From Selaginella moellendorffii (taxonomy: Eukaryota; Streptophyta; Lycopodiopsida; Selaginellales; Selaginellaceae), in NCBI RefSeq assembly GCF_000143415.4, contig NW_003314262.1:4961131-5025130 (forward strand): a stretch of DNA of 64,000 nucleotides. Reading direction: 5' to 3'. Positions 48,999-59,354 of this stretch are shown here, piece after piece (the stretch's first letter is position 1; each line of letters opens with the position of its first letter). The translations under genes were made by a program, and so were the position numbers. The notes under the pieces were generated by a model. It ran no database searches, was not told the origin of the DNA, and was given only the letters and a program-made list of their open reading frames with translations.

Positions 48999-49010
48999 TG
49001 AGAGGGGGGG
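48999..49010 (+). other. Polypurine tract
   Basis: TGAGAGGGGGGG directly before the 3' LTR; serves as plus-strand primer in this class of elements. Confidence 0.8.
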
Positions 49011-49014
49011 ATGA

Positions 49015-49189
49015 TGTGAGGGCCAAGTGTACGGTTACGATGCCGTATAATAATATTAGCGTAATGGGATTTTGGTAGCTGTCGGATTAGTTTCAATCCG
49101 GACCACTCGCTCCTATATATAAACTAGGGTTTTTGGGCTAATGGATATGCACATTTTTGTATTCCCTTTCCATATTCCAAGCACTCACA
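49015..49189 (+). repeat. 3' LTR
   Basis: 175 bp, same ends as the 5' LTR, 8 differences from it. Confidence 0.95.
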
Positions 49190-49324
49190 AATTATATTTT
49201 CAAGTAGCTAACCATTACAACAAAACACCCAATAAACAAAAAGAATCCCAACAAAAAGTAACCCATAGTGAAAACTTCTAAATTTCCTAATCTTTTATCT
49301 TTCTTTCTCTCACTTATGAGTTAC

Positions 49325-51905
49325 CTCTTGTTGAGATCTTTGCCACCCCTGTTGCAATGGTCAACCACCTGAAAATACAAACAAATAAGAAAAAAAAATT
49401 AACTATCACAAAATATTACTTATTTCTTAACTTCATCCCACTACTCAGGAATATTTACTACAACAAGTGCAACCTCGAGAAAAAAAGAAAGATCAAAAGT
49501 ACTGCAAACTATCATAGCATCAGAACAAATTACCTCCTGCTCAAACTCTTGCTGCTGAGATATCTTGCGGTGATGGGCTGCCACCTAGGAAACGCAAGCA
49601 AGTAAAAAAAGGATGATATAAGCTATGGGCTTTCACAACGCAATACCTCTTCCTGCAACTCATTACATGTCTTGCCGGACTCACTCCTGTCGTCGGGCGC
49701 TTTGAATTTCTTTCTATAGCAAGCATCCATTTCCCTGACGTTTTGCAACAATGGAAAACGACATGAGAAAGGTAAGCACAGAAAAAGAGGAGGAAAGCTA
49801 TAAGCTTTCAGAATACCTCTTTCTCCAACTCGTAAGATGTCTTGCCGGACTCACTCCTGTCATCACCTGCTTTGGATTTCTTCCAATGACAAGCTTCCAT
49901 TTCCCTTCTCATCTGCAACTCGCCCGCCTGAGAAAGGCAAAAAAAAAAAAAAAAAAAAAAAACAAACAATGAAGAAAGCTATGAGCTTTCACCACGGAAT
50001 ACCTCTTTCTCCAACTCGTTGCCGCAATAGACCTTGCATTCACTCTTGCTGTCGTGAGCATTCCTATGGCAAGCATCCTCCCTTCTCTTTGTCTTCGACT
50101 CGTCGGAAGCCTTGCCACAATGAGAAACCCCATGAGAAAGGCATGCATGGAAATGAAGGAAGCTGTGAGCTTCACCACGCGATACCTCTTTCTCCAACTC
50201 GTCGGATGTCTTGCCGCAATGGAGCTTGGACTCACTGCTGCCATCGCACACCTTGGATTTCTTCCCAAAGCGAGCGTCCATTTCCCACTTGCTGCCTCTA
50301 CGTCAAAGAAAACACAAACCCTTTAAGTTTATAAATATAAGGTATGGTAACCGTTTATATGAGTTTCACCATGAAAGAGGCCCACCTTGTTCTTTTCATC
50401 CTGGCCAAACCATGAAAACACATGTTCTCGTACCTTCAAGTACAGTAGAGCAATTTTCACGCATTTTGTTACCCGGCACTGAAAGCGAACCAAAGAATAA
50501 GAAAAGAAGCACAATATCAAATACAAACCGGAAATGCCGTTAAGCATTTGTGCTGATTTCATCTATCCTTCACAGAGCTCCGCCAGCCTTTCTCGAATGA
50601 GGCTCACCTAGATAAAACACAGAAAATCTTTATACATGGAAGAAAGAAAAACTCCAACCTGTTCTTCGAAGGAACAACACGGTTGAATCTGCGTTAGCGC
50701 GTCCGGCGCTATTTGCTTGTGCGTCTCCTCTCTTCTAGCTTCCAAAAACCATGCGAGATCCTTGTCCGAGACCACTGCAGAAGCATATACGAGCTCGATA
50801 TCTTCCTGAATTTCCACACAAACTCACTGTGATTAACGAAGGCCTTCCGCATGGTCTGCGCTGGGGGGGGGGGGGGGGGGAGAGAGAGAGAGACCACGTC
50901 ACATACCGCACTAGAACCATGCATGGAGCGATCCATTTCATCGAGCATATAGACATTCGCACAGGAGAATAATTGAGACCTGTCACAAAAGAGCAAAAGT
51001 TCTGGCCCGAATACATAAGTTTGACAGGGCTCACAGCTTTGGTTGATCATAATCACACCATCGTCGGCCACATGTTCACAAAGTACTGAGATCACAGTTC
51101 CTTAGTCTCCTTTCAAAAGTGAATCGCTACATCTTAAGTCCAGGAAACAGAAAAGAAATACAACTATTACCTTTGCCGATCGGGGAAGATCGGAGGACGT
51201 GTCGAGCCATGATGCACCTTAGAGAGTCTCTGTGAGTGTTTCCGACGGTATCCCTTTGTTCATCATGCTGTCGAGAACGATCTGCAATAACAGTTTCTCA
51301 AGTGGTCAATGGATCCTCGCATACGATCTTCCGAGATCACCTCCTGAAAACGATTTGCATTCATCAGGATTTTGTCAAACTCCGATTTGCAGGTTGGATC
51401 TAACAGAACAAGAAACTTACCAAGAGCTTCACAAGTAGCCAAGTTGTATTCGCTCCTTAAGGCGTACAGTCGTGCTGAGAGAAACAAAACCTAAATGAAC
51501 AGATGCCTGAAGCTTTTATTCATCGCACCTGAATGGCAGAAAGTCATGGAGATGCTCTCCCGGGGTCCATGGTCGACCAGGCCGGTGCGACGCTTGATAC
51601 CGTCGGGTGCCAGCACGCCGCGACCATCTCGAGGAAGGGTCGCTTGTCCGCCTTCCACGAGACCAGATTCCTCCATCTTGTCCAAAGCTCTAGAGGTTGC
51701 TACTCCTGGATCTAGAAAGGCATTCCATCAGACTCAAGAAAGAAGGGAGGGATTCACTCACCTCACAGGGGCCTTGCAAGCCGAGAAGAACGCCATGGAT
51801 CCTTGAAAGGCACTGTTGCGCAAATCGATCGGTCGGCGGCTGTAGAAAGCCTCGATTTTTGAAACCGGGCGGCCGGTTGCTCCACCGACAGCAGCCGGTT
51901 GCCAT
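49325..51905 (-). CDS. Unrecognised multi-exon gene with tandem 3' exons
   Basis: Function unknown. A minus-strand series of GT-AG exons keeps frame over long distances. Possible first exon 51905-51762. Well supported exons further on read LYALRSEYNLATCEAL, DPTCKSEFDKILMNANRFQ, HDEQRDTVGNTHRDSL with CIMARHVLRSSPIGK, then VLCEHVADDGVIMINQS, VFGPELLLFCDRSQLF with NVYMLDEMDRSMHG, and ELVYASAVVSDKDLAWFLEA. The exon VSLIRERLAELCEG ends at TAG 50563-50565 unless an upstream GTGAAG donor is used. Downstream is an array of near-identical charged exons of 32-36 codons (see repeat). No known domain is recognised. Poly-G and poly-A tracts lie in introns. The first two exons and the link to the array are the least certain parts; it may be a decaying gene. 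Confidence 0.45.
49647..50287 (-). repeat. Tandem array of duplicated exons, about 180-bp period
   Basis: Four exon-plus-intron units on the minus strand. Exons: 50287-50186 (34 codons), 50110-50003 (36), 49912-49817 (32) and about 49738-49647. The first three start and end in phase 0, so they can be duplicated without changing the frame. Shared peptide pattern: a basic start (REMEAC or similar), KKSK, SES, CGK or SGK, then ELEKE just before the donor GTATT/GTATC. Donor-to-donor spacing is 183, 186 and 170 bp, and intron starts are alike too. The fourth unit is off frame with the same acceptor. Weaker units continue to about 49325 and across the Ty3 insertion. Confidence 0.75.
49939..49962. 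repeat. Poly-A run of 24
   Basis: Uninterrupted A tract in an intron between two duplicated exons. Confidence 0.95.
50863..50892. repeat. Poly-G run of 18 followed by (AG)n
   Basis: Eighteen G followed by about six AG units, in an intron of the minus-strand gene, where it forms a pyrimidine tract 5' of the splice acceptor region. Confidence 0.9.
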
Positions 51906-54273
51906 GGGATATTCCGCGTTACTTGAGAGTAGTAGATAATTTTTTCAATTTGAAAAGATGTAATTGTAGTTGTAATTGTTTAATGTATTTCCTTTTCTTG
52001 CTTTTTTTTAACGTGTTTATTTTATAGGTTGCTATTAAGGCTTACAGCTTTGATTCCAATGTGTCCATTCTATAGCTTTACCAAGTTTGCAAGTTATTCA
52101 CACTTTTCATTTGTGTTGTTTTTTTCTTGCACTAATTAGTTTTTCTCATGACAAGTTTGAGCCACAAATCACATACATCATGCAGCAATGGGAATAACAA
52201 TAGTTTTGTGACCCTTTTGTGGAAATCCACATTCACAATTAAGTTCTTAAGCACATTTCTCAAAAATAGAGCTATACCTTGGCTTCACAGAAATTGCTTA
52301 ATGAAAAAAGCAGCATTACCAAAAAGCTTTATAAATAACTGAAGGAATAGAGTGACCATGACAAGGAAAAAAAAAGGATACATACCTTAAGTGGTTATTA
52401 GGGAGAGAGTAATAGGAGTGGTAGAAGACTAGACTAGTGTTGTGTAGCATTTAAAAGGTTACAAAACATAAATGAGGCACCAGACACCAAGAAAAAGAAA
52501 ATAAAACAAAACAATCATCAAAAGATAAGCCAGAAACTTGCTTAAAACTCTCAGCCAGCATGAATAATAAAGTTCCTTACCTTGTTATTACTACTAGTTG
52601 CTATTGCAACTTACAACTTTGATTCTAATCTGTGCCTTCTATGGCTTTTGGTTTTTCTCATGACCAGCTTGAGCAACAAAATCACAAACATCATGCAGCA
52701 ATGGAAGTAGCAACAAGGTGGTGACCCTTGTGGAAATCAACCTACTGTAAAAAGAGCACAGAATTTCAAGATTCCTAGCCTCATCCTTCTTTTACTAGAT
52801 TCTACTTTTGCCCCACTAGGATTTTGGCGATGTGGCTTTGTGGAGTGATCCTTGTGATGGTGGTGATGCTATTGAACATGAAAAAACTAGTTTTGGGTCA
52901 ATAGCAATTAGCTGGTTCCATTCTTCTAGAAATGGGATTCACCCAACTAGCAGAGAGTCTCTCAATGTCTAGAATGTATAAGCCATGTGTAGAGAGCGAA
53001 GAACATAGTCATCATGTCTTTATTGTATGGCATCCAAGAGCATTGTGCTATGGAACTTACAGTTGGGTAAGAGATATCAAATAAGGAGAACTTTAACTCA
53101 AGAAACTTTGCCATGCTCAGTAGGGGATGAGTAATTCACACAGTAGACTTGGATACATAACTCCATGCAATGTTGACAACATCAAATGAGAAAGAGGGAG
53201 CATGACAAGGAAATTGATGCAAGCATAACAAGGAAAAGAAAGACTACACATAGGCCATCTAGGAGAGAGTAACAAGAGTGGTAGGAGATCAGATTGGTGG
53301 TGTGTAGCATTCAAAAGGCTGAAAAACAGAGGTGAGGTATCAGACACCAAGAAAAAGAAAACAAAATGAAAGAATGATCGAAATCAACAAATATGAGCAA
53401 GGTAAGAAAATCATAAATTCAGTGCAAATGATGTTACCTGCTGAAAAATCTGCAAATGGTGTTCCTTTTTCCTTATTCCTAGTGACTTCACATTGGGAGC
53501 TAAGAAGTATTCCAAGCCATAGTGCTTCTGACCTCATGGAATAAAAAACGTTCTAGTTTCTATCGAGCCCTAGCATAGAGCTCCAAAGAACATCATCAAA
53601 AAAACTTAGCAAGGTATGAATCAAAAGATTCTATCCAGTTTATCTCCATCTGAAAATCCCTGTTAAAAGCACTTTTGACATGGCTTAAATGTTTTGGAGA
53701 CAATGATGTGCACAATGCCCTCCTATCTAGAGGAGCTAAGACAAGATTTTACACAAAGTGCTCAAGCTATCTTACTTTTGTCTACCCTCCCAAGGTTTAA
53801 AACTCTACTCTTTACCAGGAAGTTTTTCTGAGCCCCTCACCCAAGCTGTGATCCTCCATATACAGCCTAATCAGCAATTTCAGTGTCTAAGCATTTCAAA
53901 GATAAGAGCAACTTATAAAATGGCAACTATGCAAAAGTATGGACGTTTTCTCATGAGTATGGACTTTTGGCTCCACCTAGCAGGCATCTTACTTAGTGTA
54001 GCAATTTTATCTGCAAGTTGTATCTTTTTCCTTAGAGTATACATCCACATTTGTGAGTACAAGCAATTCAATTTGAAGGAAAAACATGGTCAACTACTCA
54101 TGACATCATGAGAGAACCCTAATGTATCATCTATTGTTATTTAATACAAGAAGTTTAAATTTGAATAGTATTGGGTTGAATAGTTTCCTACAAAGTCCAT
54201 ATTAAAAAGCTTTCGTCCAAAAAAAGTCTAAATTTAGGAACTTATAATATCATTATATTTTAGATTTCTTAAT

Positions 54274-54309
<36 letters not shown>

Positions 54310-54902
54310 CACACATGTATATATGTTTTAATTAGAAGAATAACTAAAATTTTCTAATAAGTGCTGTCACATGTTGAAATTATTGATTTATTTACCTTAT
54401 AGAGTAGTTGCATTCTACATCTAAAAATGTACAAACTATAGTTATCACAAATCTACATAAGTATTATGTTAGGGGTGGATCAGGTCATATTGCATCCATG
54501 TAGACAGGTTTTATAGTTCTTAATTGGGAATAAATGGACTATAAATAATTTTATATAATGCCTCAAATTGAGATATAGGAATTCTCTTGTTTATGGACAC
54601 ATAGAATTACCACAATTGTCTTGTGGATTGTTAAAACATTGATGTAAACCAAGGTCAAGTACATCACAACAATAAAAAGCCATATCATCAGCCTGACCTG
54701 TAGACCTTTATAAAGAAACTATCTTGCTCTGCTGTTGCTAAAGCTAAAGCAAATAAAATTGAAGTTTAAAGTTGATTAATCTATAATTTATTTATCAGGC
54801 GAATCTAAGATATGACAAGGAATATTCTAAAATCGATAGAAAGCGTATAATTTGAAAACGTTTATATAAACCCTAGTCTCTGGCTTGATCCTGTCTCAGG
54901 GC
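51906..54902. other. AT-rich repetitive DNA, no genes
   Basis: No supportable gene. Holds diverged direct repeats: 52028-52205 resembles 52607-52740 (offset about 579 bp), and 52395-52530 resembles 53255-53390 (offset about 860 bp, with ACCAGACACCAAGAAAAAG in one and a one-base variant in the other). A CT then AT then AC microsatellite lies at 54280-54315. Probably remnants of an unrecognised repeat family. Confidence 0.6.
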
Positions 54903-55808
54903 ATGGCGTCCTCTCCCGCATTTGGCTGTGCGGATCGATTCGTGGTGGCGCCGCCTCTCGCGCCTTCGTCAACGGCCCATTTCGGTGAGTGCATGGGTTG
55001 GAAAAAATGGGCATGAAAATTCGGGGCTGGATTCTCAGGTTCCAGGCTGCCCTGTTTGAGACAGAGGGAATTTTGCTTGAGTGGTGGTGGTCGGCGGCAG
55101 TGGGGGGAAGTTTTCACTGCCCAGGGTTTTTTCGGGAAGAAGGAGAACACGGAGAGCAATTCCGAGGATGGAAGCAAGAAGGTATGTCTAGAAGAAGAAT
55201 TTGCGTTGTGGTGATTGTATTCTTTTAGGGAGGAGGAGGGATTTTTGGAAATATGCAAGAGCTCTACCAAACTGTTCGAAAAGCCCAGCAAGTCGTGCAA
55301 GTGGAGGCCGTGAAGGTGCAGAAGGAACTAGCTGCGTAAGGCGATATGTTTTTCCTCCATTGCTTTCGTTGTTACTGAGGCAAACGTTTGCAGCACCGAG
55401 TTTGATGGATACTGCGAGGGCGAACTTGTGAAGGTGAGAAAGCTTCCAACTTCTTTTGATTTGGATTTATTTCCAATTAACTTGTGCAAGCAAAGCAGGC
55501 TGTTCTTTCCGGAAACCAAGAACCTTTGAGAGTTGAGATCACCGAGGCGGCGATGGAGCTCGGGGCGGAGGTAAGAAACCATCTCCTTAAAGCTGAGATT
55601 ACTTATCAAAATCTCTCGCAGAAACTGTCGCTACTGGTGAATGACGCGTACAAGGATGCACACCAGAAAAGTGTCATGGTAAGCAAATGCCTGGTAGAAG
55701 AAACGGAAACGAGTGACACTGATCTCGAAACTTGTCCAGGCTATGAAGGAACGCATGAAGAACTTAGCGGAGAGCTTGGGGATGCCTCCCGGCTTGACAC
55801 CCAGCTGA
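54903..55808 (+). CDS. STIC2: Plastid YbaB/EbfC-family protein, STIC2-like
   Basis: Seven exons join in frame to 189 codons: 54903-54984, 55039-55181, 55229-55335, 55394-55433, 55499-55570, 55622-55678, 55740-55808. Residues 1 to about 55 are rich in Ser, Arg and Gly and look like a chloroplast transit peptide. The YbaB/EbfC domain covers about 75-185: GIFGNMQELYQTVRKAQ, then VVQVEAVKVQKELA, EFDGYCEGELVK, ITEAAMELG, LSLLVNDAYKDAHQKS and the C-terminal LAESLGMPPGL. Bacterial YbaB is a nucleoid-associated DNA-binding protein; plant STIC2 acts in the chloroplast, linked to thylakoid protein targeting at the ribosome. The intron 1 acceptor at 55039 was chosen because it keeps the frame into FFGKKEN. 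Confidence 0.93.
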
Positions 55809-57488
55809 AACGCACAAACGTGGATATAGCCTGGTTCCACAGTTTTGTACTCGCGGTAAAGCAGTAAGCTGCTATTTTTCTGCGCTCGCCCTTCAATCAC
55901 AAACTCGTCTGGAACTTCCTGATCTCCCGCATTGACCCATCAACGTTGAGGCTAAATCACACGACTGGCCTCGTCACAGGTACGCCAAAGTCTCCGAAAT
56001 TTCCTTTAACTTTCAAAGCTTGGATTTCTCGGCTGTGGGATTTCATTCTCTAACAAGGCTCTGATCGTGTAAGTTTTTGAGAGCAAAGAAAAAGGGGGAC
56101 AATCATTTGGATGCGAGTCGCGATCAGGCTTTGTCCATCACAAACCATGCAGAGCGATGTAATTCCATAACAGCGAAGTGTACTCCGAACAGGGAGGTAG
56201 GGCCTCTCACCGCTTGTTTTTTGTTCTTCCTTTCTCTCTCTCGCTCTCCAGCAAAAGTAGAATGGTTTGGTTGCGGAGAGGCCAGCCAGCTGAATCTCGT
56301 CGCCTTTAAACCATCCAAAATCTTTTTTTGCGAGGAAGAACAGCTCGAAAAAAAGAAAGAGAAAAGAACGAACAGTGGTGGGTATGTTAGTCGTAGAGGC
56401 ATTTTGTCACTTCTCTGTGGAGTAGCCATCGCATGGAAGGGACCGCACAAGAATTCCCTGTCATTAAACTGGCAGCTAGTCTTGTGTTTCAATGTTGGAC
56501 GAGAGTTGGTGATAGAAAATCTTATAAAGTGTTTTGTATCTTGACTTCATCATATTAATGCTAGAGTGCTAGTATATTCTAGTATCTTTTCACATCCAAC
56601 GGTTGTCTTTAATTTAGTGATTTGTTGTGGTGAAGTATATAATGTTTTTGAGTTGAGATGACTTTTCTATTTCCAAATTGCTTTCTTTCTTCAACAGGTG
56701 GATAAATACAAAAGCCGTACATGCTGACAATGTATGTACAGCGACAAGCCGTAAGCAGAGCCACCGTAGCGCAACCTCCAGCCAATGGGAAGGCACGGCC
56801 CAGATTTTGCGCTCCCGGGCGCCCCCAATCACAAATTGCCATCTCATTTCCGATAAGGATTTCGCGGGCCCTTTAGTCCACGTCACTCTCGCAGCGCGCC
56901 CAGATTCAAATATTTGAAAACTTCGAATATCAGGGCTTTCCAGTGGGGACCGTAGCATGGACCCATACGCTGCTCTCTCTGGGTCGCTGTCCACTCTTTT
57001 TTCTCTCCCTTTGTAATTGAAGCTGCTACCGCGACTGCTGGAGCCAAAGTTTTATTTTGCCCCTCGCCCACCTCTGGACAATCTTCTGCCACTGTTCTCT
57101 CGCTCGCCAATAATCAATCCCATCAAAAGCGGTGAGCAGCACTAGCAGCAGCTGAACGAGCGAGCGAGCTTTGCTTTCGAGCCCTCCTGTTCCTCGCTTA
57201 AAAGCTGTGACGCGGTTTTGATCTCTCCTCCTGTGTGTCACTCTGCCATGTCCTCGACTGCCGCGATGATTTGATGCGATATCGATGTGATCTTCTTTCC
57301 CTTTGCCTTTCTCCTTCCCTGTAAGTAGCCCGAGCTTCCCATTGGCTTGAGCAACTGGCGCGTGCTCGGCGGAGGGGATAACACCTTTCCACAATTCCTC
57401 TCGGACAGCTTCAAGGCTTCTCTGCTTCTTCTTCTCTTTCTTAGCGCCTGTCGGTGCGAGAACGCTGAGGTTGTTATAAGCAGGAGAT
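55809..57488. other. Intergenic region and leader of the B-box gene
   Basis: No recognisable gene. The right 400 bp are pyrimidine-rich and probably include the leader of the CONSTANS-like gene. Overlapping frames on both strands lack motifs. Confidence 0.5.
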
Positions 57489-58964
57489 ATGGAAAAGGCG
57501 AGTAGTACCTCCAAGTCTAGTAGTAATCTGGCCGCCACGGCCATGGCAATAGCAGGAAGAGCTCTCCGTCCCTGTGATGTCTGCGGTCGTGAGCGAGCGA
57601 AATGGTTTTGCAAGGCGGACGAGGCGTACCTGTGCGAGAACTGTGATGGTTCCGTCCATGGAGCCAACGCCGTCTCTCTTCGCCACGAGCGCTTCCGTAT
57701 GGGTCCAAATGGTATGCTCATGAAGAACGTCAAGCGGGTGTCTAAGTTCCAGCTCGCGGAGGATATCTCTCCCACGAACTCTGCTGCTGCTGTTACTGCT
57801 GCTTGTGCCAAGGATAGCCACTGTCCCCCGAGGAAGAAGCCCAGATCAAGTCGTTCCCATTCTCTCGGATCAAATTCCTCCAAGGAGAGTGGCAAAGTTA
57901 AAGCAGAGCCGAAGAGTCCCAAGGAGTACGCAGCCGAATTCCAGCCTTGCCAGGAGTCTTCTCACGAGGTTCCCATCTTTGATCCACTTCTCGAAGACTT
58001 TGCAGCCAGTGATGATAATTCACTGGGATGTACTGTCCCCTGTGCCACTCCACCCGACGAAGACGACGAGGAGATGTGCTTCACCGTGCCAGACGACTGT
58101 GATCTCGACGGCTTCCTCGACAGCGAAGCAGATCTGGGCGTTATGGACGGGATCATCTCGGGAACCATTGAAATGGACGGAATTGCAGACCTTGGGGACG
58201 TACTAGGCGAGTCCGAGTGCAAAACTTTCACGCACGACAGCTTCGGCATCGACTTCCCGGCGATCTTCCACAGTCCCTCCCCGAACAGCGATGGATCCGT
58301 CGCAGATGCCTTTGACTCTGCTGATGCCGTGAAAGTAAAGACCGAGGAGGCCGAGGAGCTGGACAAGATCAAGCTGGAAGTCGACGAGATGCTCGGCTTT
58401 GCGTTCAGTTCCGCCAGCACAGTCAAGGAAGAGGAGGTCGAGAAGAAGATCACGCTGAAGCTTGACTACGAGGACGTCCTCAATGCATGGTCTGATCGAG
58501 GGCCTTTCTGGACGGAGGGACCTCGGCCTCAAACAGTTCCAGACGATTCTCTCTTTGATCCCGCGGTAAGTCTCTTGATCCTGCAGTTCCGTATCAGTTT
58601 GGTAACAAATATTGTCTACAGAGTACCTTGGACTATGGACTGGTTCCCGATTTTTGCATGGAAAGTACGGAAGTTGAGGCGGTTGGACAGGTACCGGTTG
58701 TAAACTTCGGGGAGGATAGACTTACTCCACAAGGCGGAAGAGAAGCTCGTGTCATGAGATACAGAGAAAAACGGAGAACTCGACTGTTTTCCAAGAAGAT
58801 CCGCTACGAGGTCCGGAAACTCAATGCTGAAAGAAGGCCACGGCTAAAGGTTAGTATCGACAGTGAAAAAAATAAGAAAGAAAAACAGTACCTTTTATAA
58901 CTGATCGTGTTTTCTTGTTCAGGGTCGCTTTGTAAAAAGAACCAACAGCACGCCCCACGCCTGA
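57489..58964 (+). CDS. CONSTANS-like B-box/CCT transcription factor
   Basis: Three exons, 57489-58565, 58622-58849 and 58923-58964, give 448 codons. A single B-box zinc finger lies at about residues 29-70: [13 protein letters not shown], then [17 protein letters not shown] and RHERF, with the zinc-binding Cys, Asp and His in place. The CCT motif lies near residues 402-445: [20 protein letters not shown], then RRPRLKGRFVKRT, carrying nuclear localisation signals and the NF-Y interaction surface. The middle is acidic with possible sumoylation sites ([17 protein letters not shown]). One B-box plus CCT matches the COL6/COL16-type group. In angiosperms such proteins act in light and photoperiod responses; the specific role here is unknown. 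Confidence 0.93.
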
Positions 58965-59354
58965 AGCCTTCGAATTCCTCTTTTAACATAGCTGAGATCA
59001 TGTATACTAGCGGCACTGCCCTGTTACAAATATGTAACTCAAATGTGTCCCCAATGAGAGCATGATGTACCTATTCATCGAGAGTAACGGAAAAAAGGAA
59101 CGAGAAACTTAGAAGCCAAACCTTGCAGTGTACATTCTATATACTATAAAAAGTACCATACTGTACCTCCTAGAACATAATCTCTACTCACTCTTGCCGT
59201 TGGCGATGTTCCTGACAGACAACAAATGAGTTTCAAAGTCTTAACAGAACTTCAACACCTGAACTGCACTAAACAAAAGAAAGTAAGATAAAGATTGAAA
59301 ACACTTGACCTGGCTCCCTAAACAGAATAAGCCAGGGTAACAGCGCTGTACATG
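58965..59354. other. Convergent 3' region of the B-box and MRS2 genes
   Basis: Holds the 3' untranslated regions of two convergent genes. No further gene seen. Confidence 0.5.

Larger units (their letters stand above)
44179..49189 (+). mobile_element. Ty3/gypsy element with both LTRs, inactivated
   Basis: Structurally complete 5.0-kb LTR retrotransposon: 175-bp LTRs, primer site right after the 5' LTR, gag with a CCHC zinc knuckle, protease, reverse transcriptase, RNase H, integrase, a polypurine tract and the 3' LTR. The order RT-RNase H-integrase places it in the Ty3/gypsy group. The frame is broken by stops ending at 44841, 45519, 45902, 47107, 47476, 48460 and 48766 and by a 1-bp deletion near 46416 relative to the copy at 31.1 kb. 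The two LTRs differ at 8 of 175 positions, seven being transitions. Flanking bases (TGATT before, AATTA after) do not form a clear target-site duplication. Confidence 0.95.

Noticed and set aside
49647-50287. Tandem units as a CRISPR array
   Set aside because: Units are exons and introns of about 180 bp with diverged copies in plant nuclear DNA, not short exact repeats with unique spacers.
56077-56544. 155-codon + strand frame between STIC2 and the B-box gene
   Set aside because: No motif, begins inside low-complexity sequence, and no splice or family support.
57026-57922. 298-codon minus frame over the B-box gene start
   Set aside because: Overlaps the B-box zinc finger in antisense and has no recognised motif.
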